A DNA stretch of 64,000 nt from Pegoplata infirma. Taxonomy: Eukaryota; Arthropoda; Insecta; Diptera; Anthomyiidae. A model generated the notes under the pieces. It ran no database searches. It had not been told where the DNA came from and saw nothing but the letters and a program-made list of their open reading frames with translations. Location of the stretch: assembly GCA_963921195.1 (NCBI GenBank), contig OY992540.1, positions 175,059,896 through 175,123,895 of the forward strand. The letters are read 5' to 3'. Within the stretch, counting starts at the first letter, position 1; each line of letters opens with the position of its first letter. The translations under genes were made by a program, and so were the position numbers. Below are positions 34,477 through 45,539 of the stretch, piece after piece.

Positions 34477-37010
34477 TAGACCACCCAAATTTGCAAAAGT
34501 ATATTTTTGTTCGCTCCACCGGCAGTTTCTGATAGATTGGCCATAAAAAATAATATCTGTGTAAGAACTGGATCTCTCGGTTGCATACAGGCCAGTCGAT
34601 TTGAACTTTTGACCCCAAAAGTGACCTAAAAGCACTACAAAGCTTTAAAGAGCCATAACTCTTAAAATATGCGTGTTTCCAAAAAATACTACATAAGTTT
34701 TATTTTGCAGAATAAGAAAGCAAACATTTCCTTCATACAAATTTTTAGCCTAAGTCTAAGACATCGTGGTGTTTTTCGCGGTTAAAATAAAAATTTATGT
34801 GAAGACTTCATTTAAAACGACCCTCGTTAAAATTTGGACGGAGACTCAAATAGTCGGTATCCATCATTTTGTAGAGTAAGATATGTAGTTTTCATAAACC
34901 AATTACATTTGGAATTTATATGGGTAATTTCATTACAGAAGAGTCCAAAGCTGACTTTGAAGTTTAGATTTTTGAAATGCTGTATACAAATTTGTGAAAT
35001 TACTTTATTTTAAACGACCCTCGTTAAAATTTTAGTGGATACAATCGGTTTCAATGATTTTGAAGAGTTAGATGTGTACTTTTTGGAAAATATTTGGGGA
35101 ATTCCAGGCCAAATCACTCACTTTTAGACCCGAACCCCTTCGATTAATTTTTTTTGATATATTTTAGTACGTATTAAATGCAACTTTCACTCAAATTTTC
35201 AGACTTTTGTACCAAGTTGGTGTTGAGTAATCAATTTTTTAAAATGGTGTTTTTTTTTCAAAAAAAATAAAAAATTGAAATTTTTCATTAATTTTGACCA
35301 GTAGAAAATATAGATATCTTACAATAAGTTAGACGACGTTTTGTTGTATTTAAATGTAGGCCGCTGTTCCAAAAAAAGTAATTCACATAAAAAATGTGAA
35401 AATGAAAATTTCCGAATTTTTTTGGTGTTCTGGATTTCACATCCGAATTTACTTTTCGTTTTGTTTCACATAAATAAAATTTGGTGAAAGTAAAACGAAT
35501 GCACTTTTTTCCTTATAATTTTTTAAATTTTAATTATTCGATTTCAACTTCGAATGAAAACGTGATCAACAAAACACTAAACTTGATTTCATGTGATTCG
35601 GAAATTTTCATGTGAATTGAAAAGTTGCGAAAGACAGAACAGAGGCCGTAGTTTTAGAAAAAAAAATATTTAAAAATTATTCGAATTAATTATCACTTAT
35701 TTTTTAACGTATAAAATTAAAATCGAATTTTTGAAAAAGTCCGAAACCTTCGATTTTTTTTAAAAAGTCTAAAAATTCTACTCTAAATTACACAATTTTT
35801 AATCCATAATTCGAGATGTGAGCACAATTAGTTCTATTTTTTTCAAATTTTGGAAATTTCAGTTTTTTTTAGACTCTGGTATATTTTATATGGTGCTCCA
35901 AAATAATTAAATTGGAAGACATTAACCATAACTTACCCTAGATACATTCATTTGTTGGTAAAAATATGTCTCATAAAAATTTAGGTTTATTGGACATGGG
36001 TAAGGCGTCCCGCATCGGCCTTGAATTTTAAAAAACGGATTACTAGGAAAAATATTTTTTTTTTCTGTTTTCTCATTTTTTTTTTTTGTATTTAAGTTAA
36101 ATTTGAATTCAGGTGGTTAAAGAATTTTGATTTGGAGTAAAATGCCGTACTAAAAACTAAAATCGGTTGAAAATCAGCCAAGTTATTAAAACTTCCCCAG
36201 GCATCTAACGTGTGGCAGACCACTTGAAAACAATCCGAATCATGAAATTCATTGAAATTTTCTACTGTAATAACATTTTTTTATTCTTCAAGTTCAAATG
36301 TAATAAGATGCCAAGTATTTTTCATATAGTATTTTGCTAACATGTTTTCAATTAATGCTAAAAATGCCTCCACTTTTCAACACTTGTTTGAAATCTGCAT
36401 TTTTAACTCTTCAAAATCATGGAAACCGATTGTAATCCATTAAAATTTTAACGAGGGTCCTTTAAAATAAAGTAATTTTACAAATTTGTATACAGCATTT
36501 GGATAATCGAAACTTCAAAGTCAGCTTTGGGCTCTTCTGTAATGAAATTACCCATATAAATTCCAAATGTAATTGGTTTATGAAAACTACATATCTTACT
36601 CTACAAAATAATGGATACCGACTATTTGAGTCTCCGTCCAAATTTTAACGAGGGTCGTTTTAAATGAAGTCTTCAATAAAATTTTTATTTTAACCGCCAA
36701 AAACACCACGATGTCTTAGACTTAGGCTAAAAATTTGTATGAAGGAAATGTTTGCTTTCTTAATCTGCAAATTAAAACTTATGTAGTATTTTTTGGAAAA
36801 ACGCATATTTTAAGAGTTATGACACTTAAAAGCTTTGTAGTGCTTTTAGGTCACTTTTGGGGTCAAAAGTTCAAATCGACTGGCCTGTATGCAACCGAGA
36901 GATGCAGTTCTTGCACAGATATTATTTTTTATGGCCAATCTATCAGAAACTGCCGGTGGAGCGAACAAAAAAATACTTTTGCAAATCCCATACATTTTTT
37001 GGGTGGTCTA
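34477..37010. mobile_element. hAT-like giant palindrome, TAGACCACCC ends, 8-bp duplication ATGTACAT
   Basis: Ends TAGACCACCCAAATTTGCAA and TTTTTTGGGTGGTCTA, with perfect ATGTACAT duplications (34469-34476; 37011-37018). Arms of roughly 600-700 bp are near-complementary: for instance CGAGGGTCGTTTTAAATGAA at 36649 against its complement near 34807, and ACACCACGATGTCTTAGACT near 36705 against its complement near 34755. 2534 bp, of which 289 are the MITE 35359-35647. Frames 34438-34635 and 36735-37073 are the same arm in opposite orientation. Confidence 0.88.
35359..35647 (+). mobile_element. 289-bp MITE, copy 1 (GGCCGCTGTTCC ends, GTA duplication)
   Basis: Ends GGCCGCTGTTCC and AGAACAGAGGCC; flanking GTA on both sides. 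The body contains AGTAATTCACATAAAAAATG, the TTTTTTTGGTGTTCTGGATT motif and ATTTCATGTGATTCGGAAAT. The same length and order occur in the copies at 51850-52138 and 37698-41589. Non-coding. Confidence 0.88.
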
Positions 37011-37981
37011 ATGTACATATATATTAACATTTTTATCATAACTTCTGAAGTAGTGATCCGGATGTTAATATAACTTGACCTTTTGGAAGCACTTTTTTTA
37101 TCACTTCTTTAGAAGTACATATTTCTTGGCATTTTAGGTGTGATTATGTCATTTTTATTTGGTGATTACTTATTTTTGTAAGATTGATTGAAAGAGTATT
37201 TTTTTATTGAAAAAACAATATTTTAGCACTTTTAGGGGTCCACAGTCCACACGTATTCTTACGTTGCTTCCACCAGATAGGACTTGATTTCATATAAAAT
37301 GGACCTCCTGATTCCAAAACTGCAATCCAATTTTTTCAAGCATGTTCTGTTTTTGAAATATTCGCGTTTGAAAATTTTGATTTTTTCAAACGCCAATATT
37401 TCAAAAACAGTACGCGATAGAAAAATTTGGATACCAGATTTTGAATAAAGATGTCTTATTTTAACTAAATCGAGTACTATTGTGTTTGAGCAACTTAAGA
37501 ATACGTTACAGAGGAGACCCAAATATTTCAATATTCAAACGCGAATATCTTAAAAATCTTACTTGATAGAAAAATTAATTTCATTAATAATCAAACGTAT
37601 ATACTTCGAATTAAAAAAAGGAGTAATTATAAAGATCAAAAAACTATAAAAATTCAAGGCGAATTGATTCACAAGTTTTTTCTGACCACAAGCCTATGGC
37701 CTCTGTTCTGTCTTTCACAACTTTTTAATTCACATGAAAATTTCCGAATCACATGAAATCAAGTTTAGTGTTTTGTTGATCACGTTTTCATTCGAAGTTG
37801 AAATCGAATAAATAAAACTTAAAAAATTATAAGGAAAAAAGTGCATTCGTTTTACTTTCACCAAATTTTATTTATGTGAACCAAAACGAAAAAGAAATTC
37901 GGATGTGAAATCTAGAACCCCGGTGAAAAATATTCGTATATGGAAACATATATGAGGATATATGGCTACATATATGAAGAT

Positions 37982-39091
37982 TAGAGTGTCCCTTATTTTG
38001 GAAATGTTGGAAATCTTGAGACGGTACCCGCTCATTTTTTTCCTTTTGACTTAAAAATAACTCAGGAAAAATTTTACGCCCCTAGGACCACGCCTTCCCT
38101 ACGCGACGGGGCCTTAAAGAGCGGGGCCTAAAAAATCATTTTTCCATACAAACCAAAAAAATTTTTTTTTGATTTTTAATTTTTTTGTTATTAATTATTA
38201 TATTACTTGGTTTGCTTATTCACGACAAAAAATTTGATTTTGGAGGGATAAGTCTTTCAGCGCTAAAAAATTTTTCGCAAAAAAAAAATTTGGGCGGCCG
38301 GGGTCCTACAGTAAAAAATTTTTAAAAAATATTTTTTTTTAGTTTTGACCAGCAACGGTTTTAGCTGCTATGTTGCTTTAAATGATATATATTCCAAAAA
38401 AAAAATTATTCATATCTGTGACATCTTTATCTTTTTCGAAAAAAAAAATTTTGAGCCGTAGGAATCCTACGGTAAAAAATTTTTAAAAAATATTTTTTTT
38501 TAGTTTTGAAAAGCAATGGTTTTAGTTTTTATGTTGTTTTTAATGATATATATTCCAAAAAAAATATTATTCATATTTGTGACATTTTTATCGTGTATCG
38601 AAAAAAATCATCAATGCATTTTTTACCCTTTTTTAGAACACGATTAAGATGTCACAGATACAAAAAATATTTTTTTATGAATATATATCATTTAAAGCAA
38701 CATAGCAGCTAAAACCGTTGCTGGTCAAAACTAAAAAAAAATATTTTTTAAAAATTTTTTACTGTAGGACCCCGGCGGCTCAAAATTTTTTTTTGCGAAA
38801 AATTTTTTAGCGCTGAAAGACTTATCCCACCAAAATCAAATTTTTTGTTGTGAATAAGCAAACCAAGTAATATAATAAATAATAACAAAAAAATTAAAAA
38901 TCAAAAAAAAAATTTTTTGGTTTGTATGGAAAAATGATTTTTTAGGCCCCGCTCTTTAAGGGCCCGTCGCGTAGGGAAGGCGTGGTCCTAGGGGCGTAAA
39001 ATTTTTCCTGAGTTATTTTTAAGTCAAAAGGAAAAAAATGAGCGGGTACCGTCTCAAGATTTCCAACATTTCCAAAATAAGGGACACTCTA
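37982..39091. mobile_element. hAT-like foldback, TAGAGTGTCCC ends, 8-bp duplication ATGAAGAT
   Basis: Ends TAGAGTGTCCCTTATTTTGG and CCAAAATAAGGGACACTCTA, a 20-bp perfect TIR that continues as long arms. ATGAAGAT duplicates exactly (37974-37981; 39092-39099). The arms carry TTGAGACGGTACCCGCTCAT and its complement, and GGACCACGCCTTCCCTACGC and its complement. 1110 bp, non-coding. Confidence 0.92.
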
Positions 39092-39246
39092 ATGAAGATA
39101 TATGAACCATATATGGACACATATGTACATATATGAACATATTTGTAGGCATACAGAATCATGTATGAATCAAATACGTCCATATACGTAAAGTGAACCC
39201 ATATTTAAATATATGGCATACATGCATGTATGCCATATATGTACAT

Positions 39247-41335
39247 TAAGGGTGTTCTTAACAGTAAGGGAGAAATTTAAAATGTTTTAATTGCTTGGCA
39301 CTGGGCAAATTATTGTTCCTTTATACTAAAAACTTAAAAAAATAAAATTTGGAGTCAATCCGATAACTTTAAATGGACGCGGAAACGACTTGAAGTTTGA
39401 AAAACGAATTACAAGGGGAAAATATTACTTTTTACTTATTTTCTCAAATTTTTCGACATTTTAAGTTAACTTTGAATTCAAATGGTTACAGAATTGTGAT
39501 GTGGAGTACATTACCTTTGTAATAAGGCAATAAAAACTAAAATCGGTTAAAAATCAGCCAAGTTATTACAACTGCCCCAGACAACTAGCGTGTGGCAGAC
39601 CACTTGATCAAAGATTTCGAGTTCCATTTTTGAAATTGATTGAAATTATCTACTATAGCAACATTTTTTTATTCTTTAAGCCCCAATGTACTAAGCTGAT
39701 AAGTATTTTTCATATTGTGTTATGCTAACTTGTTTTAAATAAATGGTAAAAAGGTCTTAATTTTTCAACCCTGTTTTCAAATCTCCAATTTCAAATTTTT
39801 ATTTTTTTTTGCAAATAAAATTTAAAAAATTGACCATTGGACTATAGGATTTTGTAAAGCACATATAAGGGAATAAAAACTACAAAAATTGTAGACATTC
39901 CTTTTTTCATTCGGCTAGTTCAGCGATTTTATTTCGCGGATTTCGAAATAATAGTGATTTTGGTAACTTTTTTAGCTTTTAGTTAATTTTTTTATTATTT
40001 TTTAACAAACCTCATATGTTTTCTACCGAATTATTGCAGCATAATATCGAATACTTCAATTCCTTTAATAAGAGCGGAATTGAGACATGAAAAATTGACC
40101 CAATTAAAGGTCAAAGGTCAAATTTTAGAAGAATTGAAATTTTTAAAGATTAACAATTTTTTTGAGCGGATATTAATGAAACTCCTTATTGTTGTTTTAA
40201 TATGATTAAACGTGAATGGATTATTATTAAAATTCAGAAAATTAACCCTTAAGTGCTATTGGGGTCTATAGTTTTTTTTATATAATGGAGAAAATATAAG
40301 TATATTATTTCATAGGGTCATATAGACCCCAACAGCACTTAAGGGTTAATGTTCTGAATTTTAATAAAAAACTATTAATTTTTAGACATATTAAAATAAC
40401 ATCAATCAGTTTCATTAATATCCGCTCGAAAAATCTGTTAATCTTTAAAAATTCAAATTCTTCTAAAATTTGACCCTTGACCTTTAATTGGGTCAATTTT
40501 TCATGTCTCAATTTCGCTCTTATTAAAGGAATCGAAGTGTTCTATATTATACTGCAATAATTCGGTAGAAAACATATGTTAGGTTTGTTAAAAAATAATA
40601 AAAAAATTTACTAAAAGCTAAAAAAGTTACCAAAATCACTATTATCTCGAAATCCGCCAAAATAAAATCGCTGAACTAGCCGAATGAAAAAAGGAATGTC
40701 TACAATTTTTGTAGTTTTTATTCCCTTATATGTGCTTAACAAAATCCTTTAGTCCAATGGTCAATTTTTTAAATTTTATTTGCCAAAAAAAATAAAAATT
40801 TGAAATTGGAGATTTGAAAACAGGGTTGAAAAATTAAGACCTTTTTACCATTTATTTAAAACAAGTTAGCATAACACAATATGAAAAATGCTTATCAACT
40901 TAGTGCATTGGGACTTAAAGAATAAAAAAATGTTGCTATAGTAGATAATTTCAAACAATTTCAAAAATGGAACTCGAAATCTTTGATCAAGTGGTCTGCC
41001 ACACGCTAGTTGCCTGGGGCAGTTGTAATAACTTGGCTGATTTTTAACCGATTTTAGTTTTTATTGCCTTATTACAAAGGTAATGTACTCCACATCACAA
41101 TTCTGTAACCATTTGAATTCAAAGTTAACTTAAAATGTCGAAAAAATTGAGAAAATTAGTAAAAAGTCATTTTTTCCCCTTGTAATTCGTTTTTCAAACT
41201 TCAGGTCGTTTCCGCGTCCACTTAAAGTTATCGGATTAACTCCAAATTTTGTATTATTAAGTTTTTAGTACAAAGGAACAAAATTCTGCCCAGTGGAACA
41301 CAAAAATCCGAAATAAAAAAATAAGAACACCCTTA
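39247..41335. mobile_element. hAT-like foldback, TAAGGGTGTTCTTA ends, 8-bp duplication ATGTACAT
   Basis: Ends TAAGGGTGTTCTTA and TAAGAACACCCTTA, perfect ATGTACAT duplications (39239-39246; 41336-41343). Nearly the whole 2089 bp is palindromic about 40260, where TTAACCCTTAAGTGCT lies near the tip; arm pairs include CTAGCGTGTGGCAGACCACT near 39587 and its complement near 40993. Frames within (40305-40511) are arm translations. Confidence 0.9.
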
Positions 41336-42176
41336 ATGTACATATGGGTTCACTTTACGTATATGGACGTATATGATTCATACATAATTATGTATGCCCA
41401 CACATATGTTCATATATGTACATATGTGTCCATATATGGTTCATATATGGTCATATACCTTCATATATGTAGCCATATATCCTCGTATATGTTTCCATAT
41501 ACGAACATTTTTCACCGGGACACCAAAAAAATTCGGAAATTTTCTTTTTTACATTTTTTATGTGAATTACTTTTTTTGGAACAGCGGCCTATACCTCCAT
41601 TTTCTAAAAAGCTTAAACAATATATAATATTGTGATGCAGCAACCTCCGATTTAGTTCGTAAATGTATTTATTTAATTTAGGACCAACTTTTTTTTGATA
41701 TAAGATATGAAATTTGAAAAATTTATCAATAATCAATTTTCGTCTTTTCGATTTTTTAAGCTCTTAATAAAGAGAAATAAAGTGTCATTACCAAATTTTG
41801 TCACCATTTTTGCAAAACCTAAATCTATTTAAAGCTGGACGTAGAAAAAATTGCATACTTCGTGTATCACCCTCATTCTAATTGTTTCAGTTGAAAAAGA
41901 AGTTCATATGTTGTGCTGATTTGATTCCTAAAAACATACGAAAAAGGTATGTACTTCAAAATCATTAAGTAAAGAACTGGTGAAAGATGTTCTTATTGTT
42001 ATTTTGTAGCATTTTTGGAAGTGATTTTAAAAGTACTTCCTACGGAATATGAAGTTCGGCACCAATCGCTACTTTGTATGTAGTGAAACCACTAATTCTT
42101 TTTGAACCACTTCGTTTATTTTTTGCTGGGGTAATAGTGTATGGTTACCGAAGAACCTGTTCTAGAACAAGTGTTT

Positions 42177-42943
42177 TCAGAATCGGTTCTGAAAAATGTT
42201 CCTGGGATGTTTTTCCACAACGTCCAATCTGGCTCCAGGCCATAACTCTCTCACTTGGCTAATGGCAACCTTAAACACGGCTGCGGATCTTTCGTTCCCA
42301 AAAGCAACGAGTTTTACTCGCCCCTGATACCAACCTGCGTTGACAGTAGTAGGAAGAAAATCAGGCATACTCTCAAGGAGCCTAAAGTAGATTTCATTTA
42401 ATTTAGTTTCAAATAAACTCCACTTGTCCCTTGGAATACTACAATCCCCATTTTGCCTGTTGATCACAGCCCTAACGAAGTTACCTTTCACCACTTCACT
42501 AAAAGACTGAGTCTGTTAGTCTGTTAATTATTTTCAAACAAAGCCTTCTCTGGTTGTGCCTGACCTTTGATGGCTTAAGTTTCTTTTTCTTTTCACCACC
42601 AATATTAGGCTGAGCACCCCTACAAGAATCAAGGCCAGACTTCATGGTCCAACCCTAAGGCTTAAGTTTTTTTTTTCTTTTTACCACCAATATTAGGCTG
42701 AGCACCCCTACCAGAATCAAGGCCGGACTTCAAGGTCGCAACCCTAAGACCAGTGCTAGGAACAGCACCAGTCGGTGAGGCAGAGCCTCGAATTAAACCG
42801 GTATCATGTGTGTCCATATTTTCATTTTCCTGGATGTGGTCATAAAAATATTACAAAAATACCTATTACGAACAATTTCAAAAATTCAATTAATAGCACG
42901 GAGATAAATTAAATCACGTCCACACTTGTCAACAGTTGAACGA
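42177..42943 (-). pseudogene. 5' part of interrupted LINE: ORF1 N-terminal region and 5' UTR with deletion and duplication
   Basis: 42177-42494 (minus) encodes the ORF1 segment from MVKGNFVRAVINRQNGD to WPGARLDVVEKH. Upstream, about 200 bp corresponding to intact 11515-11715 are missing at about 42513. Then a stretch of about 93 bp (GGCTTAAGTTTCTTTTT through CCAACCCTAA) occurs twice in tandem (about 42571-42656 and 42657-42747). The 5' UTR ends at about 42943 in the same sequence as the intact copy. Confidence 0.85.
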
Positions 42944-44029
42944 AGTTGATACTTATACTATAAGTATCCGAATTTTGCAAGAAACTTCCTGTTCAAAACA
43001 AATATGTAAAGTAGACACTCCAATAAAAAGAACCTGGGGTTAAAATCTAAAATTCTTTGGTATATCCAGAAATATTTGCAAAAGAAGTAAAAATTTTGAA
43101 CCAAATTTGCATATTTTTTTCATTCATTTTTTCGTACCAATTTTTATAATTTTTTAAGAAAAAATAAACAAAAAAAATTAAAACACGTTTCCTAAATTAG
43201 TTTTGCTTTCCTAACACAAATCGTATCAAATCGCCTTCTCAATTTTGGCATTTTGTGGATCAAGCCCTCAAAACCGACAAATTTGTTAATATTGGAAAAG
43301 TGTATGTTAAAGTTATTTATATATTGTTTTATTCGAACTCCCAATAAAATTACCTAAATTTTGGAAGAAATCCGGACTCGATACTATCAGCGATACCATC
43401 AGAAAATGTAAGGAAGTTGAAATGTAAGGAACTTAAGCTCAAAAATACGTTGAAATGGTCGCTTCAAATGTCATGGGAATCGGTCCAGTACTTTCTGAAT
43501 GGCTGAACTATTTCCAAAAAATTTACTAAATCTCCCACTGTGCAGTGTTATCTTTGTATTTTCTCTTCTTTAAAAAAATATTTTCTATCAATTTTTTTTT
43601 TTTTCAAAAAAACATTTTCTATCAATTTTTTTTTTCAAAAAAACATTTTCTATCAATTATTTTTTTTTTTTAAAACATTTTTTTCACAAAATAATGTACA
43701 GTTCAGAGTTGGGCAGTTAGGTAGTCTAAAAAATATAGTAAATCGTCGCCTTAGAATTGGTTTGCTTGTAGCATGGTAAAATTATATTAGATGAGAGCAA
43801 ATCAATTCTCAGACAAAATATCAACAATAATAGGATTTTCTTAATAAATCTCCAGTTAACATGTGTTTCAGCCCACTGTGAAGCATACCGTTAAGAAATC
43901 TTAACATTTTTGTTAAGCACCACCCTAGTTCACATTATAAAATTTTGGATTAACTTTTAAACATTTTATGTATAAATAGTTTATTGCCACAAATGCACCT
44001 ATCGATTTAATGAAAATGATATAATTTAC
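42944..44029. other. Host intron sequence upstream of the LINE; poly-T minisatellite
   Basis: Single-copy-looking AT-rich DNA. At 43579-43680 there are three copies of a roughly 34-bp unit, ATTTTCTATCAATTTTTTTT followed by TTTCAAAAAA. The Phe/Lys-rich frame at 43540-43779 is that repeat translated. No gene apart from the neighbouring host exon. Confidence 0.55.
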
Positions 44030-44150
44030 CTTTTTGTGATCCAGTCGACTTGATGCCTCGTATGCTTTTTCTAAAGTAGGAATGTTTACAGCCTTTTTTG
44101 ATCTCGTACTTTTGATACCAAGTGATTTACCGATGGGTGATATACAGAAC
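44030..44150 (-). CDS. schlank: Ceramide synthase (Schlank-like), internal exon upstream of the homeodomain helix
   Basis: This internal exon encodes 40 codons plus one leading base; residues run FCISPIGKSLGIKS... to ...EASSRLDHKK. Ceramide synthases N-acylate sphingoid bases in the ER membrane. In insect Schlank this segment follows the first membrane helix and leads into the homeodomain-like region; the block SPxGKSLGI with a charged SKK/PKK stretch fits what I know of that family. Splice sites are good: TTTATTTTAG acceptor after a T-rich tract, and AAAAAG|GTAAAT donor. The exon starts after two bases of a codon and ends in phase 0, and the exon at 22364-22585 starts in phase 0 and continues the same protein. 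Flanking intron sequence is AT-rich and repetitive; a LINE begins 286 bp upstream. Assignment rests on remembered family similarity, not an alignment. Confidence 0.88.
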
Positions 44151-45539
44151 CTAAAATAAAAATTTAAAGCTTTAATAAAAAATGTGTAAAATATGAAATA
44201 TAATCCTTGCAAAAACAAAAAAAAACAAAGTGGTTGGGTGTAACGTAGTTCGCCTCCACGTGGTGCACCCTGGGTAACGCTAACTGAACTACAGCGATTG
44301 GAAGCCAAACATTTGTCAACGAACAACAACTGATTGATCTTCTGGCTCATACACATGAAAGAATAAATAAATTAAACCATCCATACATACAAATTTTTTC
44401 CTCATCGCATATTGCGTTGACAAAACAAACAAAAAATGCAAATAAATCAGTCCGTTAGGACTATTGGACCTGCAGTACGAATCTGCCAACTTAATATAGA
44501 AAGTATTAGTAATTCTAAATCAGACTATCTGTCCCGCTTAATGACAGAAGAAAAAATCGATGTTATCCTTCTTCAAGAAACACGAACTCAGACACATGAA
44601 CTCTTAGTATATAAAGGAACAATACATGGTTATAAACTACTTGCCGATATCCACCACCGATTCTATGGCATTGCTACGTATGTTAAAAATAATATCACTG
44701 ATGCAGAAGTTCTTGAATGCAGAAGCTCTAATGATATTTTTATCAATGCTGCTAAACTAAATGGTATCAATATTATAAACATTTACAAGCCCCCCTTAAT
44801 TCCGTGGACAACAAACTCCATTCCAAACTACGATCATCCAGCCGTATACGCAGGAGACTTTAGCAGCCATCATAGTCTTTGGCGCTACCAGTCAGATGAC
44901 GATAACGGTTTATGGTTAGCAGACTGGGCTGATGCCCTAAATATGCATCTATTGTATGATTAGGCTGGCGCAAATCCTCTTCCAAACCCTCCAGAGTGGG
45001 TGCCGGCTGGGCAACAAGCACTACAGACATATCCTGAATGTAGCAGGATGGTGCTTGGCAGAGGTCAGGGTACACGTTTCTGGTATTAGTGTCGTCCTAG
45101 TGACACAGTATCGGAGAAATGTATCTTGACTATAGGAATCGGGGTAATTCTTTAGTGGCCAGTCGAAATTCTTGTCGGGGGACTAACATGTTCATCTGTT
45201 GAATATGCCGTATCTTCAAGAAGGACGGTAGTGTACTTACAACCCTTCCTTGTTTGTCAAGGATGGGTCGGCCTCTGCCTAAGTTTTTAGTATGGTCTAC
45301 TCTCTGCTAAACTCCTAGGAAATGTAAGTAGGCGGAGAAATGGTTAACTCTCTTAAAACAGAAACCCCTAATCTACGGTGGAACAGCATATGCCAAGAGA
45401 TGCGTTGCTAAGAGGGCGCTTAGTAGTGAATATGCGAACTCTGGAAGTAGGCGAAATCCAGTTTAATATAGCCTTCCCATGGTAAGGGGCTCTACCATGG
45501 GTGACCTTTATACTTCCCCTTAATATTGAAAAAAATATC

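Larger units (their letters stand above)
37919..41519. mobile_element. CCCGGTGAAAAAT-ended foldback, 2-bp duplication AC
   Basis: Left CCCGGTGAAAAATATTCG, right CGAACATTTTTCACCGGG, flanked by AC. The arms are made of ATATATG/CATATAT words (37930-37973; 39100-39238; 41344-41500), so the element is a long hairpin. Two hAT-like elements (37982-39091, 39247-41335) are inserted in the arms; without them and their duplications about 390 bp remain. Confidence 0.85.
37698..41589 (-). mobile_element. 289-bp MITE, copy 2, split by a 3.6-kb element (TAT duplication)
   Basis: Reverse orientation: GGCCTCTGTTCTGTC at 37698 and GGAACAGCGGCC ending 41589, flanked by TAT on both sides. Removing 37919-41519 and one copy of its AC duplication leaves exactly 289 bp, the same length as the two uninterrupted copies, and joins GAAATCTAGA to ACACCAAAAA as in them. 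Confidence 0.9.
34307..42130. mobile_element. CCCAGCAAAAA-ended element carrying further insertions
   Basis: Left CCCAGCAAAAAAAGAGCTTA, right TTATTTTTTGCTGGG, with CTTCTTCAACTGAAACA and its inverse in the respective arms. GTA lies on both sides (a TA duplication is also possible). Interior pieces 34307-34476, 37011-37697 and 41590-42130 match in order the copy at 56695 onward. Insertions 34477-37010 and 37698-41589 account for most of the length. No intact transposase. Confidence 0.65.
33911..42206. mobile_element. Outermost element of an 8.3-kb insertion stack in LINE ORF1
   Basis: Its ends CCAAGCAAAATTTT and AAAAATGTTCCTGGG are loosely inverted, followed inwards by AGAACCGATT-TG and GAACCTGTT in both arms (33937-33995; 42150-42190). 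Each end is flanked by AT. The intact LINE shows uninterrupted sequence here (AGGGGATATCATGTTTTTCC). The body is only about 470 bp; the rest is the element 34307-42130 inserted within it. Confidence 0.6.
27216..42943 (-). pseudogene. LOA/R1-like retrotransposon copy expanded to 15.7 kb by nested insertions
   Basis: It is colinear with the intact copy from its pentamer tail (TTAGGTTAGGTTG at 27217) to its 5' end (CGTTCAACTGTTGAC at about 42943). Host pieces run 27216-29137, 31105-32459, 33404-33910 and 42207-42943. They are separated by elements 29138-31104, 32460-33403 and the stack 33911-42206. It also has its own deletions and duplications and several frameshifts, so it is dead. Pieces in frame remain nearly identical to the intact copy, implying a recent parent. 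Confidence 0.93.
22586..44029 (-). other. schlank: Intron of the ceramide synthase gene (about 21.4 kb)
   Basis: Intron inferred from two phase-0 exons. It is nearly all transposon: foldback elements at 22988-24263 and 25201-27215, then a LINE copy interrupted by at least three independent DNA-transposon insertions. The LINE in it lies in the same orientation as the host gene. No extra exon of the gene was recognised within it. Confidence 0.8.

Noticed and set aside
41336..41635. Tyr/Ile/His-rich frame (HTYVHICTYVS)
   Set aside because: Translation of the ATATATG foldback arm.
44200..44356. Minus-strand frame containing WLP...EANY, possibly the first ceramide synthase coding exon
   Set aside because: Superficial resemblance only: no ATG context, no good donor feeding the acceptor at 44151, and the DNA looks like the 5' UTR of the plus-strand LINE starting at 44436.
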